Assembly: GCA_050258415.1 (NCBI GenBank)
Contig: JBLMYS010000129.1
Location: forward strand, 1 to 6,955
Direction of reading: 5' to 3'
Source of the DNA: JAAXKN01 sp050258415
GTDB lineage: Bacteria > Bacteroidota > Ignavibacteria > Ignavibacteriales > SURF-24
DNA length: 6,955 nt
This document shows positions 1 through 6,070 of the stretch, piece by piece; position 1 is the stretch's first letter, and each line of letters starts with the position of its first letter. Made by a program: the position numbers and the translations under genes. Under the pieces are notes generated by a model that made no database searches, was not told the origin of the DNA, and saw only the letters and a program-made list of their open reading frames with translations.

Positions 1-110
1 TGATTACAGAAACTATTTCCTGAAGGCGCAGCCATAGGAGAGATTCTGTTTCTTGCTTTTCATATTTACTACCCCTATATTTCCTCACAACAAATCACCG
101 GGGTCAATTC
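1..110. other. Left flank; possible tail of an upstream gene
   Basis: No complete gene fits here. On the plus strand, one frame is open from the window edge and reads DYRNYFLKAQP before a TAG stop at 35-37, so it could be the C-terminus of an upstream gene. Another frame closes at TGA 21-23. Twelve residues are too few to identify anything. The remainder up to 110 is the leader of the next gene, and a GGGG run at 100-103 lies 7 bases before its ATG as a weak ribosome-binding site. Confidence 0.25.
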
Positions 111-932
111 ATGAAGAAAAAGTACTTTATCATTCCGATGTTATTCCTTTCAGTTGGTTTTTGGGCATTCAGGTTCGCAGATCATTCAATTGATTCAATA
201 CTTAAGAAGCTTCAGATGACTAGTGAGGACGCAAAAGAATATGCCTGGAGCGACTGCTCGGGCTGTTACTTCGGCCACCCTATGCCGGGGGAGCTTAAGG
301 ATACTCCTCCTAATGAACGCCCTCTTATAGTTAAAGCTGTTGGGGAATTTGTAAAGTTTTATTCAAAGTCGGAAGACTTCAAAAGGCGCTACCTGGAGCA
401 GCGAGACGGCAGTAAGCCCCAGCCTCCCGAGGCTCCCAAATCGATGGAAGAAATTAAGAAAAACGACAAAGAACAGATGAGAAAAAGCCTTCAGGAGATG
501 GAGAAAGCAAAGGCTAACCTGCCTGCCTCGCAAAGGGCTGAATTCGAAAAACTGATTCAGGCATTAAAGCAGCAGATGGCGGAAATTGAAAAGCAGGACA
601 ACGTAGCCTACAGCTCGGAGACCGAAGGGTATATGAAGCAGAATTACGAAGCCGAGATGAAGGAGTACCAGGAAAGGCTTAAAGAGTGGGAAAAGGATTA
701 CCCGATGCAGCCTGATGCGATGATAAGGAAATGGCTCGAGGAATTCCTTAAGGGCTCATCCGATGTGGATTTTGACGCTCAGGTAAATACCGATCAGTAT
801 GGCAAGAAACGCTTTGCAAATCCTGATTATGAACAGAAGCCCGATCTCTGGAAGCTCTGCTATAGGGCAGGCCGCCAGACCACCGAAGCCGCCCGTAAAT
901 TTGCCGGGGATTGGCTGAAAGAATTAAAATAA
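111..932 (+). CDS. Exported or membrane-anchored protein of unknown function with a CxxC pair and a coiled-coil-like middle
   Basis: I do not recognise this 273-residue protein. Residues 1-20 are a lysine-rich start (MKKK) followed by a hydrophobic stretch, so it is a signal peptide or N-terminal anchor. No lipobox cysteine follows, so it is not an obvious lipoprotein. After it come a CSGC pair (C49, C52) and the sequence FGHPMPGEL. The only other cysteine is C250, near the C-terminus. Residues about 110-195 are very rich in Glu, Lys, Gln and Met, with a Pro-rich lead-in (QPPEAP), and look like an extended helical or coiled-coil segment. The C-terminal third contains tryptophans and a basic helix. 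The CxxC is not followed by His, so it is not a c-type haem site. It could bind metal or form a disulfide in the envelope. The ATG is supported by the signal peptide beginning at it. It is convergent with the slipin gene downstream. The reading frame is convincing; the function is unknown. Confidence 0.85.
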   Translation: MKKKYFIIPMLFLSVGFWAFRFADHSIDSILKKLQMTSEDAKEYAWSDCSGCYFGHPMPGELKDTPPNERPLIVKAVGEFVKFYSKSEDFKRRYLEQRDGSKPQPPEAPKSMEEIKKNDKEQMRKSLQEMEKAKANLPASQRAEFEKLIQALKQQMAEIEKQDNVAYSSETEGYMKQNYEAEMKEYQERLKEWEKDYPMQPDAMIRKWLEEFLKGSSDVDFDAQVNTDQYGKKRFANPDYEQKPDLWKLCYRAGRQTTEAARKFAGDWLKELK

Positions 933-952
933 ATATATGAATATATCTCCGA

Positions 953-1013
953 TATTGGATATTTCTTCTGTCCGGGCGCGCCGCCGCGCGCCCCTACAGA
1001 AAAATATCTAATA
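953..1013. repeat. 61-bp imperfect palindrome between convergent genes (REP-like element or bidirectional terminator)
   Basis: The arms pair almost end to end. 953-956 pairs with 1010-1013, G957 wobbles with T1009, 958-964 pairs with 1002-1008, C965 bulges, 966-971 pairs with 996-1001, two mismatches follow at 972-973/994-995, and the GC-only core 974-981 pairs with 986-993 around a 4-base loop. That gives 25 Watson-Crick pairs. On the minus strand the tetranucleotide GTAG (997-994) sits immediately 5' of the GC core, as in REP elements recognised by RAYT transposases. Its place in the 96-base gap between two converging genes also suits a two-way transcription stop, although no clean T-run directly follows the core. 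No second copy is seen in this window. Confidence 0.75.
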
Positions 1014-1028
1014 ACAATAACCATATTT

Positions 1029-1805
1029 TTACATCACCTCATGCTCGTGCTTTGTGTGGTTTTGGAGAAACGGGGTCAGGAGATCTATTGGGACGGGGAA
1101 TATTGTTGTTGAATTCTTTTCTGTTGCAATCTCAGTTAATGTCTGCAGAAATCTTAACTGCACCGCAACTGGATTGTGGCCAATTACTGTTGCGGCTTCA
1201 TAAAGCTTCTGACTGGCCTGAAATTCCCCGTCGGCATGAATTACTTTGGCCCTTCTTTCACGCTCCGCCTCAGCCTGCTTTGCCATTGCGCGCTTCATCT
1301 CAATCGGCAGATCGACGTGCTTGACCTCCACGTTCGAGACTTTTATTCCCCAGGGCGATGCCTGTGCGTCAATTACCTTCTGCAGTTCGGCGTTTATCTT
1401 CTCTCTTTCTGCCAAAAGCTCGTCCAAAAGTGACTGCCCCAGTATGCACCTCAATGTAGTCTGCGAAAGCTGCGAGGTTGCCTGTACAAAATTCTCCACT
1501 TCCACGATCGCTTTTTCGGGATGAAATACCCTGAAATAAACAACAGCGTTTACCTTCAGTGAAACGTTGTCTTTTGTAATTATATCCTGCTCGGGAACGT
1601 CAAAGACGACCGTTCTCAGGCTGACCCTTACCATGCGGTCTACTATCGGGATCAGAAGAACAAGCCCCGGGCCCTTGCTTCCGATCAGGCGCCCAAGGCG
1701 GAAGACCACTGCGCGCTCATATTCGCGCAGTATTCTGATGGCGCTGAAAAGAATAATCAGTGCGAAGAAAACCAGTACCGTCAGCAATGCCGATGCGGTT
1801 TCCAT
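1029..1805 (-). CDS. Slipin: stomatin-like SPFH/band 7 membrane protein
   Basis: The 258-residue product has one N-terminal membrane segment (about 5-24), then the slipin signature REYERAVVFRLGR at 27-39. The SPFH domain runs to about residue 175. The stomatin helix QAEAERERRAKVIHADGEF spans 177-195. It matches the usual 250-280 residue length of prokaryotic stomatins. These proteins oligomerise in the membrane and organise or protect partners there. The C-terminal tail has a hydrophobic patch, TTIFPVPIDLLTPFL at 233-247, which corresponds in position to the segment of the Pyrococcus horikoshii p-stomatin that its partner NfeD protease cuts. The start is well supported: GGAGG at 1810-1814 lies 4 bases upstream of the ATG. 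The gene follows the NfeD gene by 33 bases on the same strand, the standard NfeD-slipin operon order. Confidence 0.95.
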   Translation of the reverse strand: METASALLTVLVFFALIILFSAIRILREYERAVVFRLGRLIGSKGPGLVLLIPIVDRMVRVSLRTVVFDVPEQDIITKDNVSLKVNAVVYFRVFHPEKAIVEVENFVQATSQLSQTTLRCILGQSLLDELLAEREKINAELQKVIDAQASPWGIKVSNVEVKHVDLPIEMKRAMAKQAEAERERRAKVIHADGEFQASQKLYEAATVIGHNPVAVQLRFLQTLTEIATEKNSTTIFPVPIDLLTPFLQNHTKHEHEVM

Positions 1806-1838
1806 ATTACCTCCAATTGTTGTTAATACTTTTATAAT

Positions 1839-3122
1839 TTATGTGCCGTGATTTTCTTTTCTTACTTTCAGGTTCATGCCGTCTACATTCTCTACAACTA
1901 CTCTTTCGCCTTTATTTATTCCGCCCTCCAGGCTTTCAGCCGACCAGATCTCTCCGTGAACGTGAATCTGCCCTGAAGGGCTGAGGTTCGAAATTGCCAC
2001 ACCTTCTTCTCCTATTATCCCCTGAACGCCCGTTGAAGTCTTTAGTTTCTGCGCCTTTATTCCCATTCCTATTACAAAGAGGAAGAAGATAACTGTCATA
2101 AGAACGATTGCAACTATAATTTCTTTTGAAAGCATCAGAACCTCCAGAAAAGAGCTTGTCTGAAAGAGCATCATTGAGCCAAGGAAGAGCGCTACGGCCC
2201 CTCCAATGGTCAGGAGTCCGTGGCTTACGATCTTGATCTCCAGAATGAATAAAATGACTGATAAGATAATTAAGCCGATCCCGGCCAAGTTAATTGGAAG
2301 GGTGTGCATGGCGTAGAAGGCAAGTATGAGGCTTATAGCTCCAACTATGCCGGGGAAAATGGAACCCGGGTTATAAAGTTCGAACATGATTCCGTACATA
2401 CCGAGTATGAGGAGGATGTAGGCGATATTAGGATCGCTTAAGACCTTCAGCATCTTCTGCTGGAATGTCATTTCAACATTAACAAGCCTGGCGTCATTTG
2501 TCTTAAGTATCTTTTCTCCTGAAGAGGTCTGGATTTTCATGCCATTAACTTTCTGCAGCAGATCCCTAATGTCTTTTGCAACGAGGTCAATTACTCTGGT
2601 TTTCAGAGCCTCGGTTTCTGTAATGGAGAGGCTTTTCCTGACGGCGTCTTCAGCCCACTCAATGTTACGGTTTCTTTTTTCGCTTATGGATCTTATAAAT
2701 GCCGCAGCGTCATTTGTAGCCTTTGCGAGCATGACGGAATCTGCCTGCCCCTGCAGCGTAACGGGATGCGCGGCGCCTATGTTGGTGCCGGGAGTCATGG
2801 CGGCAATGTGAGCCGAGAGTGTAATGAACACACCAGCTGAGGCAGCCTGTGCTCCTTCAGGAGTGACATATATGATTACGGGAACAGGGGAGCGGAGGAT
2901 TTCCGAGACCATATCGCGCGTGGAGGAGAGGAGCCCTCCCGGGGTGTTAAGTTTTACTACGAGGCATTCAGCTCCGTTTTCGCAGGCTTTCGTTATGCCG
3001 AGGGTGAGGTAATCTTCAGTTACCTGTGTTATCGCCCCGTCAATTGAGATGGTATAAACCCCATGCTGCTGGGCATTTAAAGAGACGGCAAAAAGCATTA
3101 ATATGAAAACTAATACTTTCAT
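1839..3122 (-). CDS. nfeD: NfeD-family membrane-bound serine protease (ClpP class), long form
   Basis: This 427-residue protein is a full-length NfeD1b-type membrane protease. Residues 1-17 form a signal peptide ending LNA, before QQ. The ClpP/SppA-like protease domain follows to about 215. It carries the LNTPGG loop (58-63), the nucleophile S95 in AASAG, and a KATN motif (K134) that aligns with the catalytic lysine (K138, KITN) of P. horikoshii PH1510, so the Ser-Lys dyad looks intact. GTNIGAAHP at 112-120 is another family hallmark. About five membrane helices occupy 233-354. The soluble NfeD OB-fold domain occupies about 365-421. In characterised pairs the protease cleaves the hydrophobic C-terminus of its stomatin partner, encoded here just downstream. 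Start: AGGTGA at 3127-3132 lies 4 bases before the ATG. Confidence 0.95.
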   Translation of the reverse strand: MKVLVFILMLFAVSLNAQQHGVYTISIDGAITQVTEDYLTLGITKACENGAECLVVKLNTPGGLLSSTRDMVSEILRSPVPVIIYVTPEGAQAASAGVFITLSAHIAAMTPGTNIGAAHPVTLQGQADSVMLAKATNDAAAFIRSISEKRNRNIEWAEDAVRKSLSITETEALKTRVIDLVAKDIRDLLQKVNGMKIQTSSGEKILKTNDARLVNVEMTFQQKMLKVLSDPNIAYILLILGMYGIMFELYNPGSIFPGIVGAISLILAFYAMHTLPINLAGIGLIILSVILFILEIKIVSHGLLTIGGAVALFLGSMMLFQTSSFLEVLMLSKEIIVAIVLMTVIFFLFVIGMGIKAQKLKTSTGVQGIIGEEGVAISNLSPSGQIHVHGEIWSAESLEGGINKGERVVVENVDGMNLKVRKENHGT

Positions 3123-3159
3123 GGCTTCACCTGGCTTTTATTTTTTTTCCGGAAGCCAG
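3123..3159 (-). promoter_or_regulatory. Candidate leader hairpin abutting the NfeD gene ribosome-binding site
   Basis: CTGGCTT (3131-3137) and AAGCCAG (3153-3159) form a 7-bp inverted repeat with an A/T-rich 15-base loop. In the minus-strand transcript its 3' arm runs into the SD sequence AGGTGA (3132-3127). A second AAGCCA at 3127-3122 lies between the SD and the start codon and could pair with the same 5' arm (6 bp), which would leave the SD in the loop. Two exclusive pairings suggest possible translational control, but this is inference from complementarity only. Confidence 0.3.
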
Positions 3160-3163
3160 AATA

Positions 3164-3187
3164 TTTCCCTTACATTTAACAGGGAAA
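3164..3187 (-). terminator. Weak inverted repeat downstream of the YbaK-family gene
   Basis: TTTCCCT (3164-3170) and AGGGAAA (3181-3187) form a 7-bp inverted repeat with a 10-base loop. It lies 50 bases past the stop of the deacylase gene and before the NfeD gene. The stem is short and A/T-heavy at its base, and no U-tract follows in the minus-strand transcript. It may attenuate read-through or be chance. Confidence 0.25.
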
Positions 3188-3236
3188 ATGAAAAGTTCAA
3201 AAACAGTAAAATTTCTCTTCCGCTTTAATCCCTTTC

Positions 3237-3710
3237 CTAAACCTTAATTTTTTTCGTAAAATCCAGCACGATGGGGTTTACAATACGGTTAAATTCATCC
3301 ATCGTCAGTTCAATTGCGTCTGTATGGCTGCCGGCATTAAAGAATATTTCCTTGTTGTTCAGAAGGCTTTTTGACATATAGACATCCATATCGTAAAGCT
3401 TTCCGAAGGGCGGCATAGCGCCAGCCTCACAGTCGGGGAATTTGCTTCTGAATTCAGTTTCCGTGCAGAGCCTCACCTCGCCGGCATCGAGTATGCTTTT
3501 AAGGAGTTCAAAATCAATTCTCTGCGAAGCCGGAAGCACAGCCATTGCAAGCTCGCCGTTGATTCTGATCATGACTGTCTTGGCAAATTCCTTTCCCTTA
3601 ATGTGAATTGAGGCCGCGGTCTCCTGTGCCGTAAATGCCAGGGGATGGTTAATGTTTTTGTAGCGGATCTCAGTCCTTTCCAAAAATTCTTTTACCTTGC
3701 TGGTAACCAT
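3237..3710 (-). CDS. YbaK/EbsC-family aminoacyl-tRNA deacylase (ProX-like editing domain)
   Basis: At 157 residues this is the normal size of a free-standing YbaK/ProX editing domain. Family features seen are NHPLAFTAQE at 21-30, the conserved lysine K44 in the segment EFAKTV, LPASQRID at 59-66, FPDCEAGAMPPFG at 91-103, and AGSHTDAIEL at 126-135. Such proteins hydrolyse mischarged tRNAs in trans in the cytosol, for example Cys- or Ala-tRNA(Pro) or Ser-tRNA(Thr). The FPDCE and PPFG motifs place it near the YeaK-like members rather than classic YbaK. The tRNA substrate cannot be assigned from sequence. Start: AAGAGG (minus strand, 3724-3719) lies 8 bases before the ATG. It is on the same strand as the NfeD gene, but a 114-base gap makes co-transcription uncertain. 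Confidence 0.93.
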   Translation of the reverse strand: MVTSKVKEFLERTEIRYKNINHPLAFTAQETAASIHIKGKEFAKTVMIRINGELAMAVLPASQRIDFELLKSILDAGEVRLCTETEFRSKFPDCEAGAMPPFGKLYDMDVYMSKSLLNNKEIFFNAGSHTDAIELTMDEFNRIVNPIVLDFTKKIKV

Positions 3711-3930
3711 ATATATACCTCTTATAGTTAATTATTATAATCAGCATATAAAGAGCAGTATTTTTTTAAGAGTGTTGAAAATTGCGGTTTTCCCCCGGTG
3801 TATGGGGCAGACACATATAGTTAATCCCTCTATTCCCTAATCAGTTTAATAAAAAGCCCTGACTAGCGCAATACAGAATCCTGTTTTTTTATAAAATAGT
3901 CAAGCCATTTAAGCTTATACGCCGGGGAAG
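3711..3930. other. Intergenic gap upstream of the deacylase gene
   Basis: This 220-base A/T-rich gap lies between the stop of the dehydrogenase gene and the start of the deacylase gene, both on the minus strand. It must hold the deacylase promoter if that gene is transcribed alone. A TATAAT string occurs on the minus strand near 3735, but no convincing -35 partner is visible. A short CCCC/GGGG repeat sits near 3791-3808. I see no small ORF, RNA gene or strong terminator. Confidence 0.5.
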
Positions 3931-5076
3931 CTAGACTGCAATGCCTTTTGTCAACAGATGTTCGGAAAACTTATAGCGAACGTTTCTGTTTTCAAGGTAC
4001 TGAAGAATTTTAGAGTAAATTCTTTCCTCTTTGCCAAGCGCCTCAGGAGGTATAACTCCCATAGCTGAGATTTCGCCCTCCAGAATAAGGTCAGCCGCAG
4101 CCGTGCAAGTGTATCCTGTAGTACGGGCCATAGAGGAAATTTTCTGACTTGGGTTTCCCTCGTCAAAAAGAGAGGCTGTAATTTTTCTTTTCCCTTCGGG
4201 TGTAAGTGTCTCGATAAGAATTTTCATGACAGTAAACTCCTTTTCCCCCGGCTCCTGTTTCCACATCGGGAAAAGAAGTTTTGTCGTAAGGTCAATTGGC
4301 CTTACTTTATGGCTTCCCAGGTCTATAAAATTCCGGCTGAAGAATCCCGTATCCCTGAGGGCTTTTATTACTTCAAGGTGTCCCGGGTATCTGAGCGTCT
4401 TTTCCACCATATTGGGGATATCCATAGTTCTTATAAGTGTGCGCAGGCCGTCTGTATTAAAGGCTTCAAGCGTTCCGATACCTTTAACCTCCACAGATTC
4501 AGGTTCCGAAAGAGCCTCCTTAATTATCAGCTTACCCCCTTCGACTATTCTTGCCGGGCGTGTATATTCCTCTATGACGTCGATCGGGGAAAAGGGCGCC
4601 TTATACTGATAGGGAAGGGTTCTTTCAAGAGGAAGTCCCCCGACCATGCATTTGTAGCTTTCTACGCTGTACTTTGAGGCGTAATGGCCGAGTATTATGT
4701 TTGCCATGCCGGGTGCCACGCCGCAGTCAATGATAGCTGTAACGTTATTGTCTTTTGCCAGTGAATCCAGGAGAAAAGGATCCTCATTGAAGAATGATAT
4801 GTCGGCTACGTTTTTGCCTTCTGAAATGACCGCCTTTAATGTATCGAAACCTATAAAGCCCGGCACGGCGACAACCACCAGGTCGGCATTTTTAATTACC
4901 TTCTTCAGATCCTCAGTATCCCTTAAGTCCATGGCTATTGTATGAATGCCTAAGTATTCGAGCGGCAGAAGATTTTCTTCAAAGATGTCGATTGAAGTAA
5001 CCTTATACTTTCCTGCCAGGTCCCTTGCCATAACGCTTCCTACCATACCTGCTCCAAGCACTGTAACATTTTTCAT
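3931..5076 (-). CDS. Saccharopine dehydrogenase-family NAD(P)-dependent oxidoreductase, probably lysine 6-dehydrogenase type
   Basis: The 381-residue protein opens with a Rossmann fold. GAGMVG at 8-13 is the dinucleotide loop, and an acidic residue (D30 in SIDIF) ends the second strand, which usually favours NAD over NADP. Further family motifs are DCGVAPGMAN at 117-126, YTRPARIVEGG at 171-181, EAFNTDGLRTL at 204-214, TLRYPGH at 227-233 and RTTGYTCTAA at 318-327. The DCGVAPG, TLRYPGH and TGYT elements are typical of the saccharopine dehydrogenase C-terminal domain. Length and layout fit lysine 6-dehydrogenase, which oxidises the epsilon-amino group of lysine. Relatives act on saccharopine or carboxynorspermidine, and no neighbouring lysine or polyamine gene settles the choice. 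Start: AAGAGGA (5091-5085) lies 8 bases before the ATG. It is transcribed divergently from the thioesterase-like gene. Confidence 0.9.
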   Translation of the reverse strand: MKNVTVLGAGMVGSVMARDLAGKYKVTSIDIFEENLLPLEYLGIHTIAMDLRDTEDLKKVIKNADLVVVAVPGFIGFDTLKAVISEGKNVADISFFNEDPFLLDSLAKDNNVTAIIDCGVAPGMANIILGHYASKYSVESYKCMVGGLPLERTLPYQYKAPFSPIDVIEEYTRPARIVEGGKLIIKEALSEPESVEVKGIGTLEAFNTDGLRTLIRTMDIPNMVEKTLRYPGHLEVIKALRDTGFFSRNFIDLGSHKVRPIDLTTKLLFPMWKQEPGEKEFTVMKILIETLTPEGKRKITASLFDEGNPSQKISSMARTTGYTCTAAADLILEGEISAMGVIPPEALGKEERIYSKILQYLENRNVRYKFSEHLLTKGIAV

Positions 5077-5327
5077 CTTTTGGATCCTCTTTCTTGGTTG
5101 AGTTTAGTTGTAATAAGAATATATTATTTATTAGGGCAAGTGAAATGGCAGCTTTTTGGTACTACCGCAGATTGTTTTTATAAGTCCGCTTATCGGTTTA
5201 TTAAACCGCTTACTTGTAAAAGGTTTACATACCAGAAGGAAGAGGGTTTTTTCTGTTAATGTGGTATGGGTTTTATCACTGACAGGCAGCTTTGAGCTCT
5301 GAAACATTAAGCAAAAAGGAGGGGGGA
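5077..5327. promoter_or_regulatory. Divergent intergenic region with clustered inverted and direct repeats
   Basis: This region separates two divergent genes and should hold both promoters. CGGTTT (5194-5199) and AAACCG (5203-5208) form a 6-bp-arm palindrome with a 3-base centre. CCGCTTA occurs twice, at 5186-5192 and 5206-5212, exactly 20 bases apart, framing that palindrome. A further 7-bp inverted repeat, CATACCA (5228-5234) with TGGTATG (5262-5268), lies closer to the thioesterase-like gene. The layout looks like a regulator-binding region, but no promoter hexamers could be set with confidence and no regulator gene is adjacent. Confidence 0.35.
5316..5322 (+). promoter_or_regulatory. Strong ribosome-binding site that decides the thioesterase start
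   Basis: AAGGAGG lies 5 bases before the ATG at 5328-5330. It favours that ATG over an in-frame TTG at 5292, which has no comparable SD sequence in front of it. Confidence 0.8.
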
Positions 5328-6065
5328 ATGTACTTCAACGCAGACCATGGTGCAAATAAAAGACTTATCTGTTTTCCCTTCGAGGGAGGAAGTTCTCACT
5401 TTTTCAGGGACTGGTCGAAGGTGCTTGGTGAATATGTTGAGGTTGCAGCAATTGAGCTTCCGGGGCGGGGAAGGCGAATTTCCGAGAGGTTATACTATAA
5501 ACTTCCCGGGGTGATTCATGAGATCCTTCCTTCAATGCTGCCTCTGTTGGATAAGCCTTTTTACTTTTTCGGTCACGGCCTGGGGGCTTTAATAGCTTTT
5601 GAGATGACGGCCGTACTCAGAAAAAGCTTTCTTCCCGAGCCCGACCATCTTTTTGTTTCCTCCATTTCCTCACCACAGGTAAAAAAAGAAGTGACATATA
5701 ATCTGTCAAAAGATAAATTCCTGAATAAACTAAAAGAGATGAATAAGATCCCTTCTGAAGTATTAAAGGACCGGGATCTTGTAGATCTTATGTATCCTAT
5801 ACTGAAGGCGGATTTTTCTGTGTCGGAGACCTACTCTTATAAGGCGGGTTTTAAGATTGACTGCCCCATTACGGCTTTCGGCGGACTGTCTGACATAAAT
5901 ATAAGTCTGGATGAGATACAAGCCTGGGCAGAAGTTACAAACTCTTCGTTTGAATTAAACCTTCTGCCCGGTGGCCATTTCTTTATCATTAAATCTGAAG
6001 GGATGTTCCTGAAAGTTTTGCAGGAGAAACTCTCCCTTAAAAAAGAAGGTGTAAACCCTCTTTAA
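5328..6065 (+). CDS. Type II thioesterase-like alpha/beta-hydrolase lacking the catalytic serine
   Basis: The 245-residue product (from the ATG at 5328) follows the type II (GrsT/RifR-like) thioesterase pattern. It has LICFPFEGGSSHFFRDW near the N-terminus with its oxyanion-loop region, IELPGRGRR, the elbow, a helical lid with LKADFSVSETY, and a C-terminal PGGHFF. In polyketide and non-ribosomal peptide pathways such enzymes clear misloaded carrier proteins. Here the elbow is FFGHGLGALIAFE instead of the family's GHSxG, so the nucleophile is Gly84 (codon GGC, 5577-5579). The Asp (D189, in GLSDINIS) and His (H217) appear kept. Length is normal and no frameshift is seen. An AGC to GGC change would explain it. 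The product may be a non-hydrolytic binding protein, an inactive relic, or an enzyme using another mechanism. No megasynthase, carrier protein or PPTase gene is in view. An in-frame TTG at 5292 would add 12 residues but is less likely. Confidence 0.88.
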   Translation: MYFNADHGANKRLICFPFEGGSSHFFRDWSKVLGEYVEVAAIELPGRGRRISERLYYKLPGVIHEILPSMLPLLDKPFYFFGHGLGALIAFEMTAVLRKSFLPEPDHLFVSSISSPQVKKEVTYNLSKDKFLNKLKEMNKIPSEVLKDRDLVDLMYPILKADFSVSETYSYKAGFKIDCPITAFGGLSDINISLDEIQAWAEVTNSSFELNLLPGGHFFIIKSEGMFLKVLQEKLSLKKEGVNPL

Positions 6066-6070
6066 GCTTA
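6063..6070. other. Palindromic octamer supplying both stop codons of convergent genes
   Basis: TAAGCTTA is a perfect palindrome. Read on the plus strand it gives the TAA stop of the thioesterase-like gene (6063-6065). Read on the minus strand it gives the TAA stop of the helicase gene (6070-6068). Only two bases separate the coding regions, leaving no intergenic space for a terminator. Confidence 0.9.

Noticed and set aside
255..285. c-type haem site at the CxxC of the exported protein
   Set aside because: The motif is CSGCY; the His required directly after the second Cys is absent (the nearest is three residues later).
3871..3890. Terminator-like ACAG-AATC-CTGT followed by a T-run on the plus strand
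   Set aside because: The stem is only 4 bp, and no plus-strand gene lies upstream; both flanking genes are on the minus strand, where the T-run becomes an A-run.
4226..4677. Plus-strand ORFs inside the dehydrogenase gene
   Set aside because: They overlap a full-length, motif-complete minus-strand gene and show no protein-family features or ribosome-binding sites.
5259..5282. Micro-ORF MWYGFYH in the thioesterase leader
   Set aside because: Seven codons with a poorly spaced SD; easily chance, and no evidence for translation.
5292..5327. TTG start giving a 257-residue thioesterase
   Set aside because: No good ribosome-binding site precedes the TTG, whereas AAGGAGG sits 5 bases before the ATG at 5328, and the 245-residue form matches the family length.
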